This document shows, in pieces, positions 1 through 5,798 of a stretch of DNA of 5,798 bases; positions within the stretch are counted from its first letter, which is position 1, and each line of letters starts with the position of its first letter. The notes below the pieces were generated by a model. The model did not search any database. It was not told where the DNA came from and worked only from the letters and a program-made list of their open reading frames with translations. The stretch lies in contig JAKJAE010000175.1 of assembly GCA_022707665.1 (NCBI GenBank), positions 405 to 6,202 on the forward strand, given 5' to 3'. Origin of the DNA: Chloroflexota bacterium. GTDB lineage: Bacteria > Chloroflexota > Anaerolineae > B4-G1 > SLSP01. Position numbers and translations under genes: made by a program.

Positions 1-76
1 CAGCCACCCCAGCAGCCGATCTCGCGAAAGCGGCCGGCCGCGAGCTTAGCTTGATGCCCATGGGCGAGACGCCCCC

Positions 77-118
77 GCTTCTGAGCGCCCGCTTCGGAGC
101 GCCCGCTTCGGAGCGGCC
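77..118. repeat. Three tandem copies of a 14-bp unit
   Basis: The unit GCTTCTGAGCGCCC occurs at 77-90, GCTTCGGAGCGCCC at 91-104 and GCTTCGGAGCGGCC at 105-118, an exact 14-bp period with one or two substitutions per copy. Each copy, together with the C that precedes it, contains CGCT-NNNN-AGCG, a 4-bp stem with a 4-nt loop, so the array can form a row of mini-hairpins on either strand. Two further copies lie at 204-231. A 14-bp period is not a multiple of three, which argues against selection as coding sequence. Confidence 0.93.
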
Positions 119-139
119 TCTGCTCTGCGCCGCACAGAA

Positions 140-171
140 CCCCTCGCAGAGTGCGGAAACTCTGCGAGGGG
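140..171. repeat. Perfect 13-bp inverted repeat (candidate transcription terminator)
   Basis: CCCCTCGCAGAGT (140-152) and ACTCTGCGAGGGG (159-171) are exact reverse complements around a 6-nt loop, giving a very stable GC-rich hairpin. It lies about 93 bp past the hybrid kinase stop codon and could end that transcript. On the minus strand the stem is followed only by TTCTGTG, and on the plus strand by ACAGAACCC, so there is no proper U-tract and a classic intrinsic terminator is uncertain. A direct repeat ACAGAACCC (134-142 and 172-180) brackets the hairpin, and a small CCCTA/TAGGG pair follows at 178-194. It may equally be a 3'-end stabilising stem or the core of a dispersed repeat. Confidence 0.9.
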
Positions 172-190
172 ACAGAACCCTATCTGATTT

Positions 191-241
191 AGGGCGGGTC
201 TCCGCTTCTGAGCGCCCGCTTCTGAGCGCATGACCCGCCTT
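191..241. repeat. Outer inverted repeat enclosing two 14-bp units
   Basis: AGGGCGGGTC (191-200) pairs with GACCCGCCTT (232-241) at nine of ten positions, including eight contiguous G/C-rich pairs at 193-200 and 232-239. The enclosed 31 bases are essentially two copies of the 14-bp unit (204-217 and 218-231), each able to form its own small stem. The whole can therefore fold as an outer stem carrying two inner hairpins. Nothing here resembles a T-rich terminator end. The function is not recognised. Confidence 0.85.
204..231. repeat. Two tandem copies of the same 14-bp unit
   Basis: GCTTCTGAGCGCCC at 204-217 and GCTTCTGAGCGCAT at 218-231 match the unit found three times at 77-118. The shared stretch is longer than one unit: 21 identical bases occur at 75-95 and 202-222, and both copies are preceded, after a few differing bases, by GGGCG (62-66 and 192-196). 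The two clusters are thus diverged copies of one larger block that flank the hairpin at 140-171. Confidence 0.92.
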
Positions 242-263
242 CCGGGCGCCTGCGCACAATGCG

Positions 264-3200
264 CTAGCGCGGCCGCAGGGCCCTGGCCAGCACCTCGGCG
301 AGCTCGTCCGGCTGCGGTGGCTTGTGAAGCCAGGCGCTCAGGCCCTCGCCCCAGAGGCCGCTGTACTCCTGATCCATCGAGTGTCCGGTGAGCAGGACCA
401 CGGGAACATCGAAGCCTTGCGCCCGCAACGCACGCAGGAGCGCGACGCCCCCCATCCGGGGCATCACGACGTCGCTGAGAACTGACACGATCCGGTCCCC
501 GTGGGCGGCCATCTGGGCCAAAGCCGCCTGGCCATCCTCTGCCTCCAACGCGGTGTAACCCAGATGGGTCAACGTCGCCACCAGCGCGCCGCGGAGCGTG
601 GTGTTATCCTCCACCACCAGGATCGTCTCGCCTTGCCCCGTCGGCACCTCGACCACCTCGGCGTCGGCAGGCCCGCCCTGCGGCCCCATGAGGGCGGGCA
701 AGTAGAGGGTGAACACCGTTCCGCGGCCTACCCGCGTCTTGACGTCGATGCAGCCATCGTGCTGGGCCACAATGCCATAGACCTGGGCAAGACCCAGTCC
801 GGTGCCCTTGCCGGGCTCCTTGGTCGTGAAGAAGGGCTCGAAAAGGTGTTCACGGACCTCCCGCGACATCCCGGTCCCGGTATCGGCTACCGAAAGGCAG
901 ACCCACTCACCAGGGGCCATCTGCGGGAGCGGCGGAACGGCGTCAGGCTGCACGGTGAGGGGGGTCAGGCTGATCCGCAGGCGGCCTCCATCGGGCATCG
1001 CATCCCGCGCGTTCACGGCCAAGTTGGTCACCACCTGCTGGATGCGCGTGGTGTCACCAAGGACAGTATAGGTGGCTCCTGGCACGTGGTCCAGCGTCAC
1101 CGCGATGGTCTCGGGCAACGTACGCTGCAACAGGCGTACCTGTTGATCGAGAAGTGCCAGCAGGTCAATGGGTTCGCGTCGCACGTCACCCCGCCGGCTG
1201 AAGTCGAGCATCTGCTGGATCAGATCGGTCGCCTGGCTCGACTGGTCGGTGATGATGGACATCCAACGCTGCACGGGGTGCGCAGCGTCGACGGCACGCT
1301 GTGCCATGTGGGCATAGAGCACAATCACGGCCAGGATGTTGTTGAAGTCGTGGGCCATCCCCGCGGCCAGTTGTCCGACGGCCGCCAGTCGCTCCTGGCG
1401 CTGTTGCTGCCGCCGGATCTGGCGCTCCTGGGTCACATCCTTGACCACCAGAACACAGAGCGTCTCATCGGGTTCCCCGGCAATGAGCCGGGCGTCGATC
1501 TCGAAGATGCGATCCCCGACCTCAACCTCGTGCCGCAGCCCTTCAGGATGTGGCACAAGGAACGTGGCCAGTGGGCGATCGGCCACATGCGTCAGGGTCT
1601 CGGGCATCGCACCGCCGGACATGAATGCCAGAGTGCTTTCCGCGGCAGGGTTGGCCAACAGCACGGTGCCGCTGCGGTCCACCAGGAGCACGCCCTCGGG
1701 CACCGCTTCCAAAATCTGCGCCATGCGCCGCCGCTCACCTTGGATGCGCTCGTTCAGGGTGGCACGCCGCGTCGCGTTCGCAGCGATATCGGCCACCGCC
1801 GTCAGCACCCGCAAGTCATGGTCTGTCAGCATCCGGCGGCTGCCAATCCACAGCAAACCGGTGATCGCCTCATCGGCGACCATGGCCACGCCCACAGCAG
1901 CCCGGCAGTCGCCGAAGAGCTCGGGCGCAAACAGAGCCGCATCCACTCTGGCCTCGTTGTTCAGGTAGGGCTTGCCGGTGGCCAAGACGCCTGCAGCCAG
2001 GCCCTTCCCGGCAGGGATTCGCGTGCCCGTCATGCTGGCCCAGATCCCGCGCCCCAGCTCCACCTCCACGTCACCGGTGGCCGGATCCAGGACCTCGAAC
2101 GTCGCCCCCTCCACGGAGAGCAGCTTCAGCAACTGGTCGAGGATCACCGCGGGCATCTCGGCACGTGTGGACGCAGTACGCAGAGCCGCGCTCACCGAAC
2201 TCACCAACGCCAGTTCGTGGAGCCGGGCCTGCTCCTGTTGGAACAGCGTCGCGTTGCGGACCGTCGCCGCGAACTGCGCCGCGATCGTCTCGAGCAACAA
2301 CCGGTGGCGCGCATCGAATGCGCTAGGCTCATAGGCCTGTGTCGAGATCATACCCACGATGTCTCCGTCACCCCCGATAGGCACGGCAAGAATCGAGCGC
2401 ACTTTCCTTGTCGACCCGAAGTAACGGACCACGAACGGCTGGTCGGTCGCGAGGTCGTCGATCTGCACCACCCCGCTGCGTGCCATGACGTAGCCGCAGA
2501 GCCCATCCGAGGGCACATCACGCGGGGGCCACCGGCCCTCGCCGTCGGCGAGGTAGACGGCGTGGAGCACATCCTCTGCAGGATTGGCCAGCACAATGGC
2601 AAACACGTCGCACGGCATCAACTGCGCCACCGCCTCGTGAACCGTGAGGTAGATCTGCTCGGGATCGAGCGTGACCGCCAGCAGCCGCTCGCTCGTACGG
2701 TGGAGCAACTCCAGCTCCGCGTACCGGCCTCGCGCCTCCTCCTGAGCGCGAACGCGCGCAGTGACGTCGTGAGCAAAGCCGATGACGTCGATCCCCGGAT
2801 CGTCGAACAGCCGGACCGCAGCCACGATGTCCATTGCGGCAGTCGCCCCCGAGCGCGTCAGGATCCGCAGTTCGGGGTAACGCGTGGGCTCACCTGCATG
2901 CAAACGCACCCAGGCCTCGCGGACCGCAGCGTGGTCATCAGGATGCACCAGATCCAGAAACGGGCGCCCGATCCACTCAGCTACCGGCCAGCCGGTGAGA
3001 CGCTCGAAGAAGGGGTTGAGCATCGCGAAAGTGCCGGCCGCCGATAGGCCGAAAATGATCTCCGACACGCCCTCGAACAGCATCCGGTAGCGCCGCTCCG
3101 ACGCCTGCAGCGCCACCACAGCCTGGTAGCGCTCCTGGCGCACCCGGTGTTCCTCCAGCACACGGTGGACCGACTGCCCCAGCCGTGTGGGGCGATCCTT

Positions 3201-3515
3201 GAGCACGTAGTCGTGCGCGCCGTGGCGCATCGCCTCGATGGCGGCCTCTTCACCCACGCTGCCCGACACGATGATGAAGGGGATGTCGAGGCCACGCTCG
3301 TGCATCAGCTCCAGTGCACGCTGTCCGCTGAACTGGGGCAACGACCAATCCGCCAGAATGATATCGGGGCCGCTCGCCAGGGCGTCCAGGTAGTCGCTCT
3401 CCCTCTCCACGCACTCCCAACTGACGTCGAACCCCTCCGACTTCAGTCGCATGGCGACAAGCTCTGCGTCGTCAGGTGTATCCTCGACAATCAACGCGCG
3501 CAGGAACGTGCCCAT
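264..3515 (-). CDS. Hybrid sensor histidine kinase, REC-PAS-GAF-GAF-PAS-HisKA-HATPase-REC
   Basis: This is a 1083-residue cytosolic hybrid kinase that autophosphorylates a histidine and passes phosphate to its own receiver. Visible domains: N-terminal receiver about 4-122 (acidic E11/D12, phospho-acceptor D56, S84, K106); PAS about 138-255 ending HDVTARV; two GAF-like domains about 275-425 and 433-590; a second PAS about 597-698; the dimerisation helix with [15 protein letters not shown] (H722), an NtrB-like HDFNN type; ATPase with N-box [11 protein letters not shown] (N835), DTGTGM (878-883), FEPFFTTK and GKGTGLGL; C-terminal receiver about 963-1083 (E969/D970, D1015, T1043, K1065 in HKP). 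The ATG at 3515 is chosen because GGAGG lies 7 nt upstream. A TTG at 3566 in the same frame would overlap the preceding gene and lacks that support. There is no transmembrane segment, HPt or output domain, and no recognisable bilin or haem attachment site in the GAFs. It is the last gene of the operon. Confidence 0.95.
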   Translation of the reverse strand: MGTFLRALIVEDTPDDAELVAMRLKSEGFDVSWECVERESDYLDALASGPDIILADWSLPQFSGQRALELMHERGLDIPFIIVSGSVGEEAAIEAMRHGAHDYVLKDRPTRLGQSVHRVLEEHRVRQERYQAVVALQASERRYRMLFEGVSEIIFGLSAAGTFAMLNPFFERLTGWPVAEWIGRPFLDLVHPDDHAAVREAWVRLHAGEPTRYPELRILTRSGATAAMDIVAAVRLFDDPGIDVIGFAHDVTARVRAQEEARGRYAELELLHRTSERLLAVTLDPEQIYLTVHEAVAQLMPCDVFAIVLANPAEDVLHAVYLADGEGRWPPRDVPSDGLCGYVMARSGVVQIDDLATDQPFVVRYFGSTRKVRSILAVPIGGDGDIVGMISTQAYEPSAFDARHRLLLETIAAQFAATVRNATLFQQEQARLHELALVSSVSAALRTASTRAEMPAVILDQLLKLLSVEGATFEVLDPATGDVEVELGRGIWASMTGTRIPAGKGLAAGVLATGKPYLNNEARVDAALFAPELFGDCRAAVGVAMVADEAITGLLWIGSRRMLTDHDLRVLTAVADIAANATRRATLNERIQGERRRMAQILEAVPEGVLLVDRSGTVLLANPAAESTLAFMSGGAMPETLTHVADRPLATFLVPHPEGLRHEVEVGDRIFEIDARLIAGEPDETLCVLVVKDVTQERQIRRQQQRQERLAAVGQLAAGMAHDFNNILAVIVLYAHMAQRAVDAAHPVQRWMSIITDQSSQATDLIQQMLDFSRRGDVRREPIDLLALLDQQVRLLQRTLPETIAVTLDHVPGATYTVLGDTTRIQQVVTNLAVNARDAMPDGGRLRISLTPLTVQPDAVPPLPQMAPGEWVCLSVADTGTGMSREVREHLFEPFFTTKEPGKGTGLGLAQVYGIVAQHDGCIDVKTRVGRGTVFTLYLPALMGPQGGPADAEVVEVPTGQGETILVVEDNTTLRGALVATLTHLGYTALEAEDGQAALAQMAAHGDRIVSVLSDVVMPRMGGVALLRALRAQGFDVPVVLLTGHSMDQEYSGLWGEGLSAWLHKPPQPDELAEVLARALRPR

Positions 3516-3522
3516 CCGTGAT

Positions 3523-3527
3523 CCTCC
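3523..3527 (-). promoter_or_regulatory. Ribosome binding site of the hybrid kinase (decides the start)
   Basis: GGAGG on the minus strand, 7 nt upstream of the ATG at 3515-3513. The spacing is near ideal, so the protein is taken to begin [14 protein letters not shown] rather than 17 residues earlier at TTG. Confidence 0.85.
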
Positions 3528-3540
3528 CTCGAATGACGAT

Positions 3541-3555
3541 CCGGCCTGCGGCCGG
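3541..3555. repeat. Small GC hairpin in the spacer between receiver and hybrid kinase
   Basis: CCGGCC (3541-3546), TGC, GGCCGG (3550-3555) form a perfect 6-bp all-G/C stem with a 3-nt loop. It fills much of the 43-bp gap between the stop codon of the response regulator and the start of the hybrid kinase, 13 nt upstream of the latter's GGAGG. No U-tract follows, so it is not a typical terminator. It could slow or protect the transcript at the gene junction, or be chance in GC-rich DNA. Confidence 0.7.
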
Positions 3556-3558
3556 GCC

Positions 3559-4005
3559 TCACGCAAAGCCGGGGGCCGGAGGCTCGTTCAACATCAACCA
3601 GTAGATTCCCAGTCGCCCGACGGCCTCGACAAACTGGTTGAACGCCACGGGCTTGCGCACGTAGCTGTTGGCACCCAGACGATAGCTCGCCACGATGTCA
3701 TCTTCCTCACTTGAGGAGGTCAGGACGACGACGGGAAGCAGCGCAGTGCGGGGGTCGGCGCGCATGCGCTCCAGCACCTCCAGCCCCGTGAGCTTGGGCA
3801 GCTTGAGGTCCAGGAGCACGATGACGGGCTCCTCATCGGCAGGGCGCTGGTCGTAGCCGCCGGTTCGAAAGAGGTAGGCCAGTGCCTCGGCGCCATCGCG
3901 AACGACGACGACGCGGTTGGTTACCTTGCTCCGGGCCAATGCCAGGATCGTCAGCTCCTCATCGTCGGGGTTGTCCTCGACCAGCAAGATGACCTTCTCC
4001 CTCAC
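3559..4005 (-). CDS. Single-domain response regulator, Rcp1 type
   Basis: A 148-residue stand-alone receiver with no output domain. It matches the Rcp1 family (partners of cyanobacterial and bacterial phytochrome kinases): the acidic pocket is E10/D11 in LLVEDNPDDEEL, the phospho-acceptor is D66 in VLLDLKLPKLTG, T96 lies in VVVLTSSSEEDD, Y115 and K118 lie in NSYVRKPV, and the tail FVEAVGRLGIYWLMLNEPP is the family's hallmark. It probably accepts phosphate from the kinase encoded just upstream and acts by protein contact or as a relay intermediate. The start is GTG at 4005: it overlaps the upstream TGA as GTGA, has strong ribosome-binding sequence, and places the first beta strand correctly. 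The open frame extends further upstream inside the kinase gene but encodes nothing receiver-like there. Translational coupling with the kinase is inferred from the overlap. Confidence 0.96.
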   Translation of the reverse strand: MREKVILLVEDNPDDEELTILALARSKVTNRVVVVRDGAEALAYLFRTGGYDQRPADEEPVIVLLDLKLPKLTGLEVLERMRADPRTALLPVVVLTSSSEEDDIVASYRLGANSYVRKPVAFNQFVEAVGRLGIYWLMLNEPPAPGFA

Positions 4006-5798
4006 GCCTCCCCTCCCGCGGTGAAATAGAACGTGGCCCCTCTGCCTTCCTCGGCTTCGGCCCACACGCGCCCGCCGTGCCGCGTGACGATGCGCCGCAC
4101 GGTGACGAGGCCGATACCCGTCCCGGGGAATGCATCGGTGGCGTGCAGACGCTGAAAAGGGTTGAACAGCTTGCCGGCGTAAGCCATGTCGAACCCCACG
4201 CCGTTGTCGCGCACGTAGAAGACGGTCCCTCCGGGGCGCACGCCGTCGGGGCGCACGCCGTCGGGGCGCATGGCCCCCAGCTCGATTCGTGCGTTGGGGT
4301 TGGTCGCCGTGAACTTCCACGCGTTTTCGAGCAGGTTCTGCAGAGCGATGCGCCAGAGGTGCCGATCGCCCTCCACGGTGAGACCGTCGGCGATGGTGAT
4401 CTCGGCAGCTCGATCGGGATCGCGCCCGCGCAGATCGGAGACCATCTCACCCGCCAGGGCGCTCAGATCGACGCGCTCGCGCACCATCTCTTGGCGCGTG
4501 ACCCGTGACAGATCGAGCAGATCCTGGATCAGCGTGGCCATGCGCTGCGAGGCCATCCGGATGCGCTCGAGGTAGTGCTGCGCCACTCCGTCCAGGTTCT
4601 CCGAGTGCTGCGCAACGAGCGCAGCGCTGAAACTATCCATCGCCCGTAGTGGCGCTCGCAGATCGTGCGATACCGAATAGGCGAATGCTTCGAGCTCCTG
4701 ATTTGCCGCCTCGAGTTCTGCAGTCCGCTCCGCCACGCGCTGCTCGAGCCGGGCGTTGAGCGTTCGCAGGGCCATCTCGGCCTGCTTCCGCTCGGCGATC
4801 ACCTCGGTAGAGAGCACAATGCCCGCGACCTCACCACCGGCCAGGTGCCACGGACGACACTCCCAGCGCACCCAGTCCACCGTGCCATCGGCCCGCAAAA
4901 ACGAGTCCTCTTTCTCGCCGATCGTCTCGCCTTCCAGCACACGCCGGTGGACTTCGCGCCAGCGCTCAGGGATATCGGGAAACACATCGTAGTGCCGCTT
5001 GCCAATCAAGTCCCGGTCGGGCAACCGGTAGTCCTCGATGAACCGGTCGCTGACGTAGACGTAGCGGAGCTCGCGGTCGAGCACGCAGATCGAGCTGGGA
5101 GCATGCTTGATGATGGCCTGGAGCAGATCCTGCCACGCCAGAAGGTCGCGCTCCACCCGCCGCCGGTCTGTGATGTCGTGGATGATTGAGTAGAGCAACG
5201 CGCGATCGCCCAGCCTGATCGGCCCGCTGTAGACCTCGACATCGCGAATCTCGCCATCGGCACGACGGTGACGGAAAATGAAATGGTTGCGCTTCTCCGC
5301 GCGCGCCAGATCCATCTCCGCCTGCACCTCAGCCTTCGAGAGCACGTTGATGTCACTGATCAGCATGCCACACAGGGCATCGCGCGACCAACCGTAGTAG
5401 CGCTCGGCTGCGGGATTCGCATCCACGATTTGCCCGCCGTCGGGGTCGATAAGGAGCATCGTGGCGTGGTTGTTCTGGAACAAGCTGCGATAGCGCGCCT
5501 CGCTCTCACGGAGAGCAGTCTCCACGCGCTTGAGCTGGGTGATGTCGCGGCCAATGCCCACGATGCCGGTCACGGTACCATCGGCGTCCACCAGCGGAGC
5601 CAGCGAGGTCTGATAGTACCGCGTCGCGTCGCCCTGCGGAATCGACCACTCGTAGACGACGGAACGTCCCTCGAGCGCCTGCAGGTTGGCCTCTTCGTGG
5701 GCCCGGGCCGCTTCCGCGCCGAACAGGTCTGCCGCCGAACGCCCCAGGTAGCCCTCCGGGCGCTGGCCACTCCGCTCCAGCCACCGCCCATAGATGCT
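4002..5798 (-). CDS. Multi-PAS sensor histidine kinase, phytochrome-class (5' end outside window)
   Basis: The C-terminal 598 residues are present and the frame stays open to the right edge, so the true start is not seen. The GTG at 5591 lies inside the first PAS domain and is not a start. Numbering from the edge: partial PAS 1-85 ending GIGRDIT; PAS about 98-213 ending HDITDRR; PAS about 220-339; a coiled-coil linker about 340-374 (LEQRVAERTAELEAANQELE); the phospho-acceptor helix VSHDLRAPLRAMD with H378; ATPase with N-box QNLLENAWKFT (N488, N492), DNGVGFD (531-537), LFNPFQRLH (544-552) and GTGIGL (559-564). The HDLRAPLR and FQRLH forms are those of phytochrome-like kinases that pair with Rcp1-type receivers, which fits the overlapping downstream gene. 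No receiver domain is attached. No membrane segment is seen in the part present. The ligand or stimulus is unknown. An in-frame tandem repeat lengthens a loop in the ATPase domain. Confidence 0.95.
   Translation of the reverse strand, partial: SIYGRWLERSGQRPEGYLGRSAADLFGAEAARAHEEANLQALEGRSVVYEWSIPQGDATRYYQTSLAPLVDADGTVTGIVGIGRDITQLKRVETALRESEARYRSLFQNNHATMLLIDPDGGQIVDANPAAERYYGWSRDALCGMLISDINVLSKAEVQAEMDLARAEKRNHFIFRHRRADGEIRDVEVYSGPIRLGDRALLYSIIHDITDRRRVERDLLAWQDLLQAIIKHAPSSICVLDRELRYVYVSDRFIEDYRLPDRDLIGKRHYDVFPDIPERWREVHRRVLEGETIGEKEDSFLRADGTVDWVRWECRPWHLAGGEVAGIVLSTEVIAERKQAEMALRTLNARLEQRVAERTAELEAANQELEAFAYSVSHDLRAPLRAMDSFSAALVAQHSENLDGVAQHYLERIRMASQRMATLIQDLLDLSRVTRQEMVRERVDLSALAGEMVSDLRGRDPDRAAEITIADGLTVEGDRHLWRIALQNLLENAWKFTATNPNARIELGAMRPDGVRPDGVRPGGTVFYVRDNGVGFDMAYAGKLFNPFQRLHATDAFPGTGIGLVTVRRIVTRHGGRVWAEAEEGRGATFYFTAGGEA
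4007..4016 (-). promoter_or_regulatory. Doubled Shine-Dalgarno sequence of the response regulator
   Basis: On the minus strand GGAGGGGAGG contains two adjacent GGAGG motifs (4016-4012 and 4011-4007). The first is 6 nt from the GTG start, a normal distance, while the second is only 1 nt away. The sequence lies inside the last codons of the upstream kinase gene and encodes part of its Gly-Gly-Glu-Ala end. Confidence 0.8.
4232..4270 (-). repeat. In-frame 15-bp tandem repeat within the kinase ATPase domain
   Basis: Plus-strand unit CGGGGCGCACGCCGT is present at 4232-4246 and 4247-4261 and as a partial copy CGGGGCGCA at 4262-4270. On the coding strand it gives MRPDGVRPDGVRPGG (residues 510-524 from the window edge), just before the ATPase strand that leads to DNGVGFD. 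The full copies are identical, suggesting recent slippage duplication. The five-codon period keeps the frame. Confidence 0.93.

Larger units (their letters stand above)
1..263. other. Repeat-rich non-coding region downstream of the operon
   Basis: No convincing gene is seen here. The stretch is dense in short repeats and inverted repeats, listed separately where substantial. Smaller symmetric pieces are CTCGCG (21-26) pairing with CGCGAG (39-44) around a CGGCCGGCCG core, the 10-bp palindrome GCCCATGGGC (56-65), GGGCG/CGCCC around a 3-nt loop (62-74), and GCGCA/TGCGC around CAA (252-264), which runs into the stop codon of the hybrid kinase. The stop codon itself sits in the palindrome GCGCTAGCGC (261-270). 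A short plus-strand reading frame is open from base 3 to the TGA at 231-233 and might be the tail of a convergent gene, but it runs through the repeats and I do not call it. No RNA gene or promoter was recognised. Confidence 0.7.

Noticed and set aside
46..231. 61-codon minus-strand frame in the left spacer
   Set aside because: It is made of the repeats and hairpin read as Arg/Ala/Ser-rich sequence, with no recognisable motif, and I did not make out a ribosome site for it.
77..231. CRISPR array
   Set aside because: Units are 14 bp, directly abutting within each cluster, with no regular unique spacers. The internal symmetry is a mini-hairpin, not a typical CRISPR repeat.
3..233. Plus-strand frame open from the left edge to TGA at 231-233, possibly the tail of a convergent gene
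   Set aside because: The first part (about 17 codons) looks tolerably coding, but the rest runs through 14-bp repeats and the hairpin. The other two plus frames also stop early (TAG 47-49, TGA 52-54), so which, if any, ends a real gene cannot be decided without sequence to the left.
501..3047. An 848-codon plus-strand open frame opposite the hybrid kinase gene
   Set aside because: It lies in exact codon register opposite the kinase. Stop-free antisense frames arise there because GC-rich genes rarely use TTA, CTA and TCA. Its translation is rich in His, Arg and Gln with no recognisable domain, while the minus strand encodes a full, motif-perfect kinase.
264..3515. Photoreceptor (bilin-binding) GAF domain in the hybrid kinase
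   Set aside because: Neither GAF shows the phytochrome or cyanobacteriochrome chromophore-binding motifs. The cysteines present (for example C302, C340, C537) are not in such contexts.
3516..3566. TTG start for the hybrid kinase giving 17 extra residues
   Set aside because: It would overlap the response regulator gene, adds non-domain residues, and lacks the clear GGAGG found upstream of the ATG at 3515.
4003..4320. Longer N-terminus for the response regulator, using the open frame inside the kinase gene
   Set aside because: The extra residues are Arg/His-rich out-of-frame translation of the ATPase domain, whereas GTG at 4005 begins exactly at the receiver fold with a strong ribosome site.

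Overview
The window is a GC-rich (roughly two-thirds G+C by eye) bacterial segment. It consists almost entirely of three tightly packed signal-transduction genes on the minus strand, followed downstream by about 260 bp of repeat-rich non-coding DNA at the left end. The gene style is long multi-PAS/GAF kinases, a phytochrome-class kinase paired with an Rcp1-type receiver, and GTG/ATG starts with strong GGAGG ribosome sites. This suits environmental bacteria with large two-component repertoires, such as Chloroflexota, Cyanobacteria-like or Myxococcota lineages. I lean weakly to Chloroflexota but nothing here is diagnostic.

Layout in transcription order (right to left). (1) 5798-4002: the C-terminal 598 residues of a multi-PAS sensor histidine kinase, whose start lies beyond the right edge. 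(2) 4005-3559: a 148-residue single-domain response regulator of the Rcp1 type, starting at a GTG that overlaps the kinase stop codon (GTGA) and preceded by a doubled GGAGG. (3) After a 43-bp spacer holding a small GC-rich hairpin, 3515-264: a 1083-residue hybrid histidine kinase with architecture REC-PAS-GAF-GAF-PAS-HisKA-HATPase-REC. (4) 263-1: no convincing gene. It holds a 14-bp repeat in two clusters (3+2 copies), a perfect 13-bp hairpin between them, and an outer inverted repeat enclosing the two-copy cluster.

How the genes may work together: overlap and spacing indicate one operon. The first kinase is the natural phosphodonor of the Rcp1-like receiver. The hybrid kinase has receivers at both ends, so it could take phosphate or a protein signal at its N-terminal receiver and pass phosphate to its own C-terminal receiver. 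No HPt domain, DNA-binding output or enzymatic output domain is encoded in the window, so the end target of the relay is not visible. All sensor domains appear cytosolic (no membrane segment or signal peptide seen in the parts present) and none shows a recognisable cofactor attachment site, so the stimulus is unknown.

I found no clear previously undescribed system. The items most worth a second look are the nested repeat structure at 62-241, the dual-receiver kinase in the same operon as a stand-alone Rcp1-like receiver, and an in-frame 15-bp tandem repeat inside the ATPase domain of the first kinase.
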